Source: a virus
Direction: 5' to 3' (one strand)
DNA: 41,785 nt
Virus record (IMG/VR): IMGVR_UViG_3300009080_000026
Span: 1-41,785 of that record
Positions 24,673 to 33,143 of the stretch are shown in pieces (positions within the stretch are counted from its first letter, which is position 1; each line of letters starts with the position of its first letter). Position numbers and translations under genes: made by a program. Under the pieces are notes generated by a model that worked only from the letters and a program-made list of their open reading frames with translations, was not told the DNA's origin and ran no database searches.

Positions 24673-24930
24673 ATGAGATATATTAAAGATATTTTTACAG
24701 AAGACAAAAACGATGGAAAATATTCATCAAAAAAAACATTAGGCATAATTTCAGGAATATTAGTATGCCTTGCATTTGTAGGAGACGGATTTCACTGGTT
24801 TACAGTTAACGAAGCTTTATTTAACACTATGCTGATTTATTCAGGAACAATGCTAGGAGTATCAACAGCCAAGGCTATTTTTAAGAAAAGCGAACCTGTT
24901 AAAGATATAGAAACTGAAGTTAAAAAATAA
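24673..24930 (+). CDS. Two-helix membrane protein, holin-like (85 aa)
   Basis: Two predicted transmembrane segments, about residues 22-40 (LGIISGILVCLAFVGDGF) and 47-66 (ALFNTMLIYSGTMLGVST), with a charged N-terminus MRYIKDIFTEDKNDGK and a basic/acidic tail. Size and topology suit a class II holin that would release the amidase endolysin. However, the N-terminus resembles the capsid-targeting leaders (F-T-E at 8-10), so a virion membrane-active protein is the alternative. Confidence 0.5.
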   Translation: MRYIKDIFTEDKNDGKYSSKKTLGIISGILVCLAFVGDGFHWFTVNEALFNTMLIYSGTMLGVSTAKAIFKKSEPVKDIETEVKK

Positions 24931-24939
24931 TAATTAAAC

Positions 24940-25365
24940 ATGGTTAAAGGTTACACAGATTACTTAAAAGAAAATTGCGGATATAATGGAGAAGAAACAA
25001 AAGCTGAAATAGCACCGTTAGAGATATTTAGCAAAATAGCAAATTCTTTACCTGTAAAACAGGACACTTGCCCTAGTTGTTCTAGATTTCCAGAAGAATG
25101 TGGATGCAAAGGAAATTGTGGAAACTGCAATGAACAAAATGGAAACTGCGATTGTAGCCTTAACCAAGATATTTCTATAGGAGACATGGTTAGAAACGTT
25201 AACCAGAGCTGTCCTCAATTTAAGTCAATGGGTAGAGTAGTAGATATGCCAAATAATAATTCTGTTACATACACAGTAGTTAGACCAGGTGGTGATTCTT
25301 CAATAGGACAACTACTAAATAAAACAAGAGATCAGATAACGATAGACGAAAAATATAGAATGTAA
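24940..25365 (+). CDS. Cys-rich metal-binding-like protein with capsid-targeting-like start (141 aa)
   Basis: Begins MVKGYTDYLKENCG, close to the start at 4498 (MVKSYKEYIKEHFG), with L-K-E at residues 9-11. Residues 44-72 hold eight Cys in CPSC, CGC and CGNC/CDC patterns, typical of zinc or metal-cluster binding. The C-terminal part forms a small beta domain (SMGRVVDMPNNNSVTYTVVR). No exact family known to me. Confidence 0.6.
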   Translation: MVKGYTDYLKENCGYNGEETKAEIAPLEIFSKIANSLPVKQDTCPSCSRFPEECGCKGNCGNCNEQNGNCDCSLNQDISIGDMVRNVNQSCPQFKSMGRVVDMPNNNSVTYTVVRPGGDSSIGQLLNKTRDQITIDEKYRM

Positions 25366-25424
25366 ACTATAAAAACTCTATCTATATTTTTTTGTTAGAT
25401 ATATAATAAAAAGATACTAGACAC

Positions 25425-27440
25425 ATGGCAAAATTTCCAGGTTTAAATATAGGAAAAGACTCAGATATAGGCAATCTAATGTCTAAGAATATTTTAGGAG
25501 GGAAATCTTTTGATAAATTTAGAACCGGAGGAAACGGAACAGCCGGTGATAGTTTACTCTTAATGCAAGAAGAAGAGTTATCTACAGAAAGTGCAGGTGT
25601 AATAGGCAATACTGAGGGAGAATCAATAAAAGCAGCGCCTTCAAGATTTAATCCGTTTAATGTTTTTAGATATAGACAATTTGGACTAGCGCAAGGCGCA
25701 TATGACTTAAAAAAGCATTCTGATACTAACCTTTACGGAGCAAGTGAAGGATTAACTAAGGCCAAGGAGGGAAATATATTTAATCAGGCCTTTAATTACA
25801 TTAGCAATGTACCTATTAATAAAGAAGATGATCTACAGCCTATTTCAGCTGGGGAATATCAAAAAACAGTAAGAAACCCAACAGCTGCTCAAATAATAGA
25901 ACATTCTAGGAATATAGATAATTCCAATATTCTTGGACCCACTCCTTTTGCGTATAACGACTTTATATTTTGTACACATTACGGTAAAATACCTAATAAC
26001 AGATTAGTTGCTCTTAGGAGATATCCACAGCCTGTGGAAGATAGTTTAATAAATCCAAACGGGACAAGTGATGAGATTAAAGTTCCATTAGCACAAGCTC
26101 TTGCATATTACGGAGAAGGTACCGGTAACGACATAAATACTATTTTACCTATGGGATGGGATATGAAATGGATAGAAAAAGAAGCTAATGTACAAGACAT
26201 TACGGGAAATGAAATCCTAGTAGATGATGTAATAGCAGGAGCCGGAGTAGAAGACGAAACTATTCAAAAAAGTATTAGAGCAGGGGTTGCTAGTCAAAGG
26301 GGAAATCTAGGAGCTCTTGAAGTTGCTGGATATGATAAGAAATTACAAGATTATATTAAAGGCGCGTATAAAAGCGACGGTCCTTATTGGAACAGGGTAC
26401 TTGGACCAGTTAACGTTATCAATAAAAATAGAATGAGAGACAGGGGAATGGGAAGTAGTATGTTTAACACAACCATAAAGGTTAAATTTAGTTATACTCT
26501 TAGATCTTTTAATTTTATTAATCCCAGGATAGCATTTCTTGATATGTTAAGTAATATATTGACTCTTACATATAATACTGCTCCTTTTTGGGGAGGTGGA
26601 TATCGTTACTTTAAAAATCCAGGTGTAACTATTTCCAGTGCAGGTAGTGAATTAATAGAACAAGGTAGGGTAATTGAGGGTATAGCATTGACTTTAAATG
26701 AATGGCTAAAAACAGCAACCGGAGCAACTAAACAATTACTAAATCAAGTAGCAAATGTTTTTGAAGCAGAAACTGGTGGAACAAAAAGTGAAGCAGATGA
26801 CGCTGATCTTAAATTAAGAGACGCAAGTGGAAAAATTACAAAACAAGGAAAAGCAATTTTCAACGTACTTGCAGCTGGAAGGGCCTCTGCGCTAATGCAA
26901 GCTCCTTTGAGTTATAGGTCTTTGTTAGAAGGACGACCTGTTGGGGAATGGCATATGACTATAGGAAATCCATTAGATCCAATGGCAGTAATGGGTAATC
27001 TAGTATGTACTAATTGTGATATGAAGTTTAGTAATGAACTTGGAGCTGATGATTTTCCAAAATCAGTTGATTTTACAGTAACCCTTCAACACGGAAGACC
27101 TAGAGCAAAACAAGACATAGAAAGTATGTTTAATTTAGGCGGAGGCCCAATGTCATTTAGTAAACTTAAACCTCCTTCTTCTACTAAAAATACATTTGCA
27201 ACAGAACCCAAAGACTTGGGTAAAGGTAAAAGACAAGCCGGAGGGGTTTCCGGTGAATCAGGAGCAGGTAATATAGCAAACATGGATGAAATTAACACAA
27301 CTGCTAAGCAATCGGATGTAGATGATTCAGTAGCAGGAGATGGAATAAACATATATAGAGGCAGGGTTACTACACATTATGGTAAAGTATATGGAGCTTC
27401 GTCTATGTTAGAAGACTACATATCAAAAACAGCAACTTAA
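25425..27440 (+). CDS. Large tail/baseplate structural protein with C-x2-C motif (671 aa)
   Basis: Long structural-type protein just upstream of gp53. Regions such as TPFAYNDFIFCTHYGKIPNN, KVKFSYTLRSFNFINPRIAF and SYRSLLEGRPVGEWHMTIGN suggest a tail-tube-like or tube-initiator fold. At residue 528 the segment VCTNCDMKFSNELG matches the pattern in the protein at 29498 (KCRQCEFDFSDSFPG), and both continue into a strand pair. Position suggests a baseplate-tube junction role like T4 gp48/gp54. Function is inferred. Confidence 0.55.
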   Translation: MAKFPGLNIGKDSDIGNLMSKNILGGKSFDKFRTGGNGTAGDSLLLMQEEELSTESAGVIGNTEGESIKAAPSRFNPFNVFRYRQFGLAQGAYDLKKHSDTNLYGASEGLTKAKEGNIFNQAFNYISNVPINKEDDLQPISAGEYQKTVRNPTAAQIIEHSRNIDNSNILGPTPFAYNDFIFCTHYGKIPNNRLVALRRYPQPVEDSLINPNGTSDEIKVPLAQALAYYGEGTGNDINTILPMGWDMKWIEKEANVQDITGNEILVDDVIAGAGVEDETIQKSIRAGVASQRGNLGALEVAGYDKKLQDYIKGAYKSDGPYWNRVLGPVNVINKNRMRDRGMGSSMFNTTIKVKFSYTLRSFNFINPRIAFLDMLSNILTLTYNTAPFWGGGYRYFKNPGVTISSAGSELIEQGRVIEGIALTLNEWLKTATGATKQLLNQVANVFEAETGGTKSEADDADLKLRDASGKITKQGKAIFNVLAAGRASALMQAPLSYRSLLEGRPVGEWHMTIGNPLDPMAVMGNLVCTNCDMKFSNELGADDFPKSVDFTVTLQHGRPRAKQDIESMFNLGGGPMSFSKLKPPSSTKNTFATEPKDLGKGKRQAGGVSGESGAGNIANMDEINTTAKQSDVDDSVAGDGINIYRGRVTTHYGKVYGASSMLEDYISKTAT

Positions 27441-27442
27441 TA

Positions 27443-28042
27443 ATGATAATATTACGGACCTTAATAAACAAATACAGCAGCAAAAAGAAAAACGGAGACG
27501 TTTTCCCAGACTTGACTAGAAGCTCAATAGATGCTAATAAAAAAAGTGCGCTTAGATCATCTAGAACCTTTATAGTAGATAAAGATACTGTGATGAGACC
27601 TGACCTCGCCGCTGTTGCTTTATATAATGATCAAGGTATGTTAGATGTACTCTTAAAATATAATAGCGTATCTAACCCTTTTTCTTTATATGAAGGTCAG
27701 ATATTATATGTACCTGCAATTGATGATTTAAACGATATAATAAAGGCACCTAGTAGGATAGAAGATATAGGTAATGTAGAAATAACAGAAGTAGAATCTA
27801 TTTTTATAAATCCAAAAAATAATCAGGATAAGAAAAGACTTGAACTACTTAAAAAGCAAAATAGAGGTGGAGAAGTATTACCGAGTAATGTAAACAGAAA
27901 AGGTGATAAAAATATAAAGATAAAAGATGGAAAAATAATATTTGGAGAAGACGTAACTTCTATAAATAGAAATGAATGTCCAGAACCAATATCCAGAGCA
28001 AATCTTAAAAAAGCACTAATTAAAAATAACCTATTTGGATAA
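27443..28042 (+). CDS. 53: Baseplate wedge protein gp53-like (LysM-like)
   Basis: 199 residues, against 196 in T4 gp53. The LysM-like core is visible: MRPDLAAVALYNDQGMLDVL, then LKYNSVSNPFSLYEGQILYV and P, equivalent to the T4 RPDL...NNIRNPF...L..P pattern. T4 gp53 joins neighbouring wedges around the hub. The C-terminal part (DKKRLELLKKQNRGGEVLP) is variable. Overlaps the next gene by one base (TAATG). Confidence 0.78.
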   Translation: MIILRTLINKYSSKKKNGDVFPDLTRSSIDANKKSALRSSRTFIVDKDTVMRPDLAAVALYNDQGMLDVLLKYNSVSNPFSLYEGQILYVPAIDDLNDIIKAPSRIEDIGNVEITEVESIFINPKNNQDKKRLELLKKQNRGGEVLPSNVNRKGDKNIKIKDGKIIFGEDVTSINRNECPEPISRANLKKALIKNNLFG

Positions 28043-29487
28043 TGGGGTTTAAACACGTTTTAAAATCTGCACTTAGTCCAAATATTCCATTAAAAGAAAT
28101 GGCGATGTGGAACGACAGCGATGAAGGAAGCGCTCCTAGTGGAAAACACATCAAACGAAACAAAAATGACACTACAGCAAGTAACAAGGAATCAACTGGT
28201 AATAATAAACCGTTTATTCAAATAAACGACTTTAACGTAGATTCTGAAGACATAGATACTCTTGTAATAGACGAAACTGGTTTTTTACCAAAAATAACTT
28301 TAGTGTATGAAGATAGTAAAGGTTGGTTTTCCCCTGTTCAATTTCCTAATAAAAACCCAATACTAAGTTTATATGTAAAGTCTACTCATGAAAAAATGAA
28401 GCCTATTAGAAATGACTACATTATAACTAGTATTAAAGGTAATGAAACTAAGATAATAAAAGGTGAATTATTTATACCTGAAATATATACAAACGTATCT
28501 AGAAGTTATAGCAACCTTACTTCAAAAGATTGTCTATATCAAGTATGTGAAGAATTAGGATTAGGCTTTCAATCTAACGAAACAACTCCTAATGATGTTA
28601 TGAATTGGATCAATCCAAATTGGAACTCTGAAAAATTTATTAAACATGTAGCAAAACATTCTTACCAGAATGATCAATCCTTTTTTCACGTATTTATAGA
28701 TAAGTATTATCATTTAAATTATGTAGAAGCAAACATACAACTAGAACAGGATGGAGAATTTGATAACACTATATTTGCCGGTGGCCAGAGTTATAACATA
28801 TCTCAAAAATTACAAGCTGAAGCGGAAAAACAAGTAGAAGCTGTTCCCATGGGACTTATAGAAAATCCTAGAATAACAGAAGGTATTAATAATATAAAGG
28901 AAAGACATTTGATTACTGAAAATGGGGAAATATTAGTAAACGAAGGTTTTAAAAAAAGAGTATATTATTACGATACTACATTACAAGAGGAGGATCCTAT
29001 GGATAAGTTAGTTGATTTTTATGTTAAACCTATAGAATCTAACATAACAAAGGGTAGAAAAAGAGACCTTTCTCCAATTAATGAAAGTTTAAAAAATACA
29101 GAATCTAGAGAATGGATTAATATACAATATCCAAATACTCACAAAAATTTTGTAGCCGCAGACGCTATTAATTCTCACAACATATCAGAATTAAATAAAA
29201 TAAAATTAAAGACGATAACCGACGGTGTAAATTATAATACCACCAGAGGAATGCGAGTTCCCGTAGGTATATATGAAACAGACGTAGATCAAGAATATTC
29301 AAAATCATGGGATCCTACGCAAAATGAACAAGAACCTACGCAAACTATGAAAGGCTCATTATACAATGAGTTTTTATCAGGTATATATTACTCAATAGGA
29401 AATAAACATACTTATGAAAAAGGTGGAAGTTTTAAAACAGAGTTGTTGCTATCTAAAAGAGATTGGATTCCAAATCCTACGAAATAA
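28042..29487 (+). CDS. Baseplate hub protein, gp27 / late-control-D-like
   Basis: 481 residues. The N-terminal half has strands like FIQINDFNVDSEDIDTLVID and ITLVYEDSKGWFS, then SKDCLYQVCEELGLGFQSNE, MNWINPNWNSEKFIKHVAKH and FFHVFIDKYYHLNYVEANI. That helix-strand sequence is characteristic of hub proteins of the T4 gp27/P2 gpD fold, to which the spike binds. It lies two genes before the gp5-like spike, as expected. The C-terminal 200 residues are phage-specific. Confidence 0.7.
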   Translation: MGFKHVLKSALSPNIPLKEMAMWNDSDEGSAPSGKHIKRNKNDTTASNKESTGNNKPFIQINDFNVDSEDIDTLVIDETGFLPKITLVYEDSKGWFSPVQFPNKNPILSLYVKSTHEKMKPIRNDYIITSIKGNETKIIKGELFIPEIYTNVSRSYSNLTSKDCLYQVCEELGLGFQSNETTPNDVMNWINPNWNSEKFIKHVAKHSYQNDQSFFHVFIDKYYHLNYVEANIQLEQDGEFDNTIFAGGQSYNISQKLQAEAEKQVEAVPMGLIENPRITEGINNIKERHLITENGEILVNEGFKKRVYYYDTTLQEEDPMDKLVDFYVKPIESNITKGRKRDLSPINESLKNTESREWINIQYPNTHKNFVAADAINSHNISELNKIKLKTITDGVNYNTTRGMRVPVGIYETDVDQEYSKSWDPTQNEQEPTQTMKGSLYNEFLSGIYYSIGNKHTYEKGGSFKTELLLSKRDWIPNPTK

Positions 29488-29497
29488 ATATTAATAT

Positions 29498-30625
29498 ATG
29501 CCAGTAAATTTTTTAAATACAGAAAGACACCTTAGTAATTTCAGAAAGGGAATAGTTAGAGATCAATTTGATGAACCTACTTACTTAACTTTTTCTTTAG
29601 ACTTTACCTTTGATGATATGTATAGAAACGATGACTTTTTAGCGATAAGTCCACTATTCAATGTTGCTGAGGGTAAAAGTCAAAGCGCAATAAATTATTT
29701 GATACAGAGAGGTCATACTGACAAAGCTAATCAACTATCTATTTTTTCTAAATTATTAAAGTATTTAAGGGACGATACTCCATGGTATTTTCAAGAAGTG
29801 GTAGGTTTAAATGTACTTTGGCAAAAAGCTACTAATATGGCAGAACCTATGAAAGGAGGTGAAATAACTGTAAAAACACTAGAAGCAGTTGATTTAAGAA
29901 TGACAGAATTAGCTGATTTATATAGAAATGCAGTATATGATAAACAATATATGAGAGAACGAGTTCCAGATAATCTAAGATGGTTCTCAATGGATATATG
30001 GGTAGCTGAATTTAGAAACTTAAGAAACGTATTACCTTCTTTAGTTAACCTAGGAGCCGGAATAAATATCGGAGGCCCTAATTTAGCGGGAGCACTAGGA
30101 GCAGGTAATAACCTAGGAAATGTATTAGATAACTTTGGTTATGTTAAAATGAAATGTAGACAATGTGAATTTGATTTTTCAGATTCATTTCCGGGAGGAC
30201 CTTCAATGTCTATTGGCGGAAATAAGCAACCGGAAGCAAATCAATTTAAGATAAAAATAGGATGGATGGAAGAAGAAAACCACTACTCATCAGGAAGTGC
30301 TACTTATGATGACGCAACATCGGCTAAAACAAGAGGAAGCAACACATGGGATAAAGCGGGTCTTGGAGCAAATTTAGATTCATTAGGAGGATTTTTAACA
30401 GGATTACCTATAATTGGAAATAAAGCAAGCACTATTGGTGGAAAAGCATCTGAAGGAATTTCATCAGTTTTAAACACTCCAAATAAACTAATCAGTCAAG
30501 GTATAAGTGAATTAAGCCAATTAGTAGATCAAGGTAATTTAGGAATAACAAATGTAGTAGGTTATGAATCGCAAGAAGGAAGAACTGCGCCTAGAAATAC
30601 TGCAGTTCCTAAAAAACCTCTTTAA
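29498..30625 (+). CDS. Tail/baseplate tube-associated protein with C-x2-C motif (375 aa)
   Basis: Begins MPVNFLNTERHLSNFRKG. FTFDDMYRNDDFLAISPLF and RWFSMDIWVAEFRNLRNVLP resemble tube-initiator/hub-adaptor proteins. A C-x2-C (KCRQCEFDFSDSFPG from residue 219) matches the 671-residue protein at 25425. The C-terminal 90 residues are Gly/Ser-rich and probably flexible. Function inferred from context between hub and spike. Confidence 0.55.
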   Translation: MPVNFLNTERHLSNFRKGIVRDQFDEPTYLTFSLDFTFDDMYRNDDFLAISPLFNVAEGKSQSAINYLIQRGHTDKANQLSIFSKLLKYLRDDTPWYFQEVVGLNVLWQKATNMAEPMKGGEITVKTLEAVDLRMTELADLYRNAVYDKQYMRERVPDNLRWFSMDIWVAEFRNLRNVLPSLVNLGAGINIGGPNLAGALGAGNNLGNVLDNFGYVKMKCRQCEFDFSDSFPGGPSMSIGGNKQPEANQFKIKIGWMEEENHYSSGSATYDDATSAKTRGSNTWDKAGLGANLDSLGGFLTGLPIIGNKASTIGGKASEGISSVLNTPNKLISQGISELSQLVDQGNLGITNVVGYESQEGRTAPRNTAVPKKPL

Positions 30626-30646
30626 AAGAAATTGTAAAATATAAAC

Positions 30647-31417
30647 ATGGAAAGTAACTTAATAGATAAACAATTTCTAGGAACGGTTGAAGATTCAAGA
30701 GACCCTAATTTTGAAGGTAGATGTAAAGTTAGAGTATTTGGAATACATGGAGAAGCAATACCTATAGAAGATTTACCATGGTCATATCCAAAACAAAAAC
30801 CACTGTATTTTGGAAAAGATGGAAAAGCAGGATCGGTATCTATACCTAAGGACGGCTCTGTTGTAGCGATTAGGTTCGATAATGGAAATATATATTCACC
30901 TGAATATTATGCAATACAGGAGCTCGCAGATGATATTAAGGAAGAGCTTCAAAAAGAAGGAGAATATCACGGTTCTCACTTTTTACTTTTTGATGGAGAT
31001 GAAGAATTGAAATTTTGGTTTACTAAAGAGAAAGGTATAACCATGCAACTAAAGGGTTCTAGGTTAAATATTGGCCAAGATAAAACAATTACCATAGAAC
31101 ACGCTGAAACACAGTCAGTGATAGAACTAAAAGGAACTGAAATAAACATAACAGCTGATAGTAAGATAATAGCTACATCTACTAGTAAAATAGAACTTAA
31201 CTCTAACGACATACATGTAAATGGAAATAACGTGGTTGTTGGTCCAAATAAACCGCTAGCTCAACCTGCTGTTTTAGGAACTTCCCTATCTACTGCATTA
31301 ACTACTTTAGCCGGCGTAATAGATTCAAAATGGCCTCCAACTCCTGGAGCAACAGTTGCTTCAATAACACAGCTGCAACAAACTTTTTTATCTAAATCTA
31401 CTAAGATAACTCCTTAA
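30647..31417 (+). CDS. Baseplate central spike, gp5-like, without lysozyme domain
   Basis: 256 residues. The N-terminal OB-fold region carries FLGTVEDSRDPNFEGRCKVR and VFGIHG, PWSYPKQKP and GSVSIPKDGSVVAIRFDNGN, as in T4 gp5 and VgrG. The C-terminal part has alternating hydrophobic repeats (LNIGQDKTITIEH, INITADSKIIAT, IELNSNDIHVNG) that fit the triple beta-helix. The lysozyme domain of T4 gp5 is absent. Its stop overlaps the convergent gene's stop. Confidence 0.75.
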   Translation: MESNLIDKQFLGTVEDSRDPNFEGRCKVRVFGIHGEAIPIEDLPWSYPKQKPLYFGKDGKAGSVSIPKDGSVVAIRFDNGNIYSPEYYAIQELADDIKEELQKEGEYHGSHFLLFDGDEELKFWFTKEKGITMQLKGSRLNIGQDKTITIEHAETQSVIELKGTEINITADSKIIATSTSKIELNSNDIHVNGNNVVVGPNKPLAQPAVLGTSLSTALTTLAGVIDSKWPPTPGATVASITQLQQTFLSKSTKITP

Positions 31418-32022
31418 TTATATAGATTTTCTATATGTTCATATCTAAATAAGCTATTTATTTTAGAACAAGGAGTACTTGATACAATATCAAATCCCCT
31501 ATCTTTAAGATGTTTAAAATTTTCTAAAGTTAACTTAAATCTTTTTTCATGCCATTTTTTGTCATTGGAATTACCAATACCGTCTATTGGATTTTTTTTC
31601 CAAAAATGACTAGGATTCTTCCAAATTAAACTAACACCTGCTATATAGAATGTAGTATTTCTTTTATTTAAAATATGCCTATCTAATATGTCTATAGCGG
31701 TAGTTACGCAGTCTACGTATTTCTTTTTATTAGGACGACTGTATATAGTAGTGTATCCGGGAGGTTTTATATTTATTTTACTACAACCCGTCTGCAGCCA
31801 GTCACTTGAAATAATATGAGTATGCTTTTTTAATTCAGACAACCTGTCTTGATTATTATCTAATTCCAGGAATATTTTAGGATCATGAAAAAAAAGATAA
31901 TTAGGTATTAATTTAAGCCATGCTCTGTTTGTTCCAACTTTTATAATGTTAGGTTGTATTTTTGAAAAATCAATGCTATTTACATTTGAATCATTTCCTA
32001 TTAGTAATACTTTATTTTTCAT
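31414..32022 (-). CDS. DUF115/GT42-like protein, possible sialyltransferase-type enzyme
   Basis: 202 residues. VLLIGNDSNVNSIDFSKIQP, then VGTNRAWLKLIPNYLFFHDP, CVTTAIDIL, FYIAGVSLIW and HLKDRGFDIVSSTPCSKINS. This N-terminal GN-x-x-(S/N)...ID, the mid N-R and the C-terminal strand-S-x-x-S follow the scheme of GT42 sialyltransferases and DUF115 proteins. The presence of NeuB 4 kb away gives context. The donor and acceptor are not known; a non-glycan role is possible. Confidence 0.5.
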   Translation of the reverse strand: MKNKVLLIGNDSNVNSIDFSKIQPNIIKVGTNRAWLKLIPNYLFFHDPKIFLELDNNQDRLSELKKHTHIISSDWLQTGCSKINIKPPGYTTIYSRPNKKKYVDCVTTAIDILDRHILNKRNTTFYIAGVSLIWKNPSHFWKKNPIDGIGNSNDKKWHEKRFKLTLENFKHLKDRGFDIVSSTPCSKINSLFRYEHIENLYN

Positions 32023-32314
32023 TTAACCAATCATAAGAATTAATATTTTTATCATCTATAAAGAGATCATATGCAGGTTTCCCCATTTTTAATTCATGGA
32101 ATTTTACACCCCATTCGTTTAATTGACACATTGTTAATATCTTGTGATCAATACCTGTTACAGTTCCTCGAGCAGTCCAAAATATTATAGTATGACCTTT
32201 TTCATATAAGGCGTTGACTTTTTCAACTGCTTCTGGAATAGGATAAGCTGTGTCATATTCCATAGGCTTTTTTAATCTACATATAGTATCATCAATATCA
32301 ACGTATATTGTCAT
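32012..32314 (-). CDS. HAD-superfamily phosphatase (small)
   Basis: 100 residues. Motif I YVDIDDTICRL (Asp6, Asp8, Thr10), motif II IIFWTARG (Thr), the Lys of KMGKPAYDLFIDD and the acidic motif IV DLFIDDKN are present. This short cap-less form is common beside polysaccharide genes, where it removes phosphate from a sugar or intermediate. Overlaps the next ORF by 11 bases. Confidence 0.8.
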   Translation of the reverse strand: MTIYVDIDDTICRLKKPMEYDTAYPIPEAVEKVNALYEKGHTIIFWTARGTVTGIDHKILTMCQLNEWGVKFHELKMGKPAYDLFIDDKNINSYDWLNEK

Positions 32315-32347
32315 AGGTTTAGGATTTTTTATAATTATTATTTGTCA

Positions 32348-33052
32348 TTAATCTCCATAATATTCAGAATATCTAAAGTTTTTACATATCATAGTTGAAA
32401 CAACTGTTTTATTTTCAGGTATATTATGTTCTTTCTTAATACTATTATTTATAACTACATTCATTGTTTTGTCATTTAATTGAGACAATATATTTTCATC
32501 TAATATTTCTCTAACTAGTTTATTATCGAAATATATAAATATTCCATGAGGGAACCATTCTACACTATATGTATGAAAATCTTTGCTTGGACATTTCCAG
32601 CCCAGCCAATGTTCTTTTGCTCCAATCATGTAATTATCAGGAGATTTTCCTAGATGAACATTCGTTTGCACTTTCCAGAAATCTCCTAGTAAAGCATTTA
32701 TATTCCAATTAAAATAGCTTCCTTTATGATTTGAATATGCTTCGAAAACATCTATCTCAGGGGGCCATGACTCAAAGGCCCACATCCAAAAAGCTGGCCA
32801 TAAACTAGGTCCCTTTGGAAGTTTAATATCTATGTCAAATCTACCATGTTTAAATTTAGTTGTACAGTTTATCAAACCTACTCCGAATGGTGAAATTACT
32901 CCATCTATTTTTTTAGGGTTATAGTGTGTCTTTAAGTATAATTCATCATCTATTATTTTAACTGCGCTTTTATCATACCAACATTCTGTTTTTTCAGGGT
33001 GCATTAATCCCCATCTTTCACCCACTTGCCAATCATAGCCTTGCCATTTCAT
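32348..33052 (-). CDS. Glycoside hydrolase family 16-like protein
   Basis: 234 residues. The catalytic signature E-x-D-x-x-E is present as PPEIDVFEAYS (Glu99 nucleophile, Asp101, Glu104 acid/base), preceded by FKHGRFDIDIKLPKGPSLWP and AFWMWAF, the family-typical beta strands, and followed by FHTYSVEWFPHGIFIYFDNK. GH16 enzymes cut beta-1,3/1,4 glucans, laminarin, agar and carrageenan. No signal peptide is seen. It could be a virion depolymerase or act inside the cell on a glycan made by neighbours. Confidence 0.85.
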   Translation of the reverse strand: MKWQGYDWQVGERWGLMHPEKTECWYDKSAVKIIDDELYLKTHYNPKKIDGVISPFGVGLINCTTKFKHGRFDIDIKLPKGPSLWPAFWMWAFESWPPEIDVFEAYSNHKGSYFNWNINALLGDFWKVQTNVHLGKSPDNYMIGAKEHWLGWKCPSKDFHTYSVEWFPHGIFIYFDNKLVREILDENILSQLNDKTMNVVINNSIKKEHNIPENKTVVSTMICKNFRYSEYYGD

Positions 33053-33143
33053 AAATTATATTTTTTATATAGTACTGATGTATATTCAATAGGTTTTGTG
33101 CACACGCTGATTATGTAAAAAATAAGAAGGAATAAATAATAAT
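33053..33143. promoter_or_regulatory. Divergent promoter gap
   Basis: 91 bases between the GH16 gene (minus) and the methyltransferase (plus). AT-rich, with AATAAATAATAAT just before the plus-strand ATG, one of several AAATAAATA-type boxes in the window, and TATATAAAAAATATAA toward the minus gene. No firm promoter assignment is possible. Confidence 0.3.
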
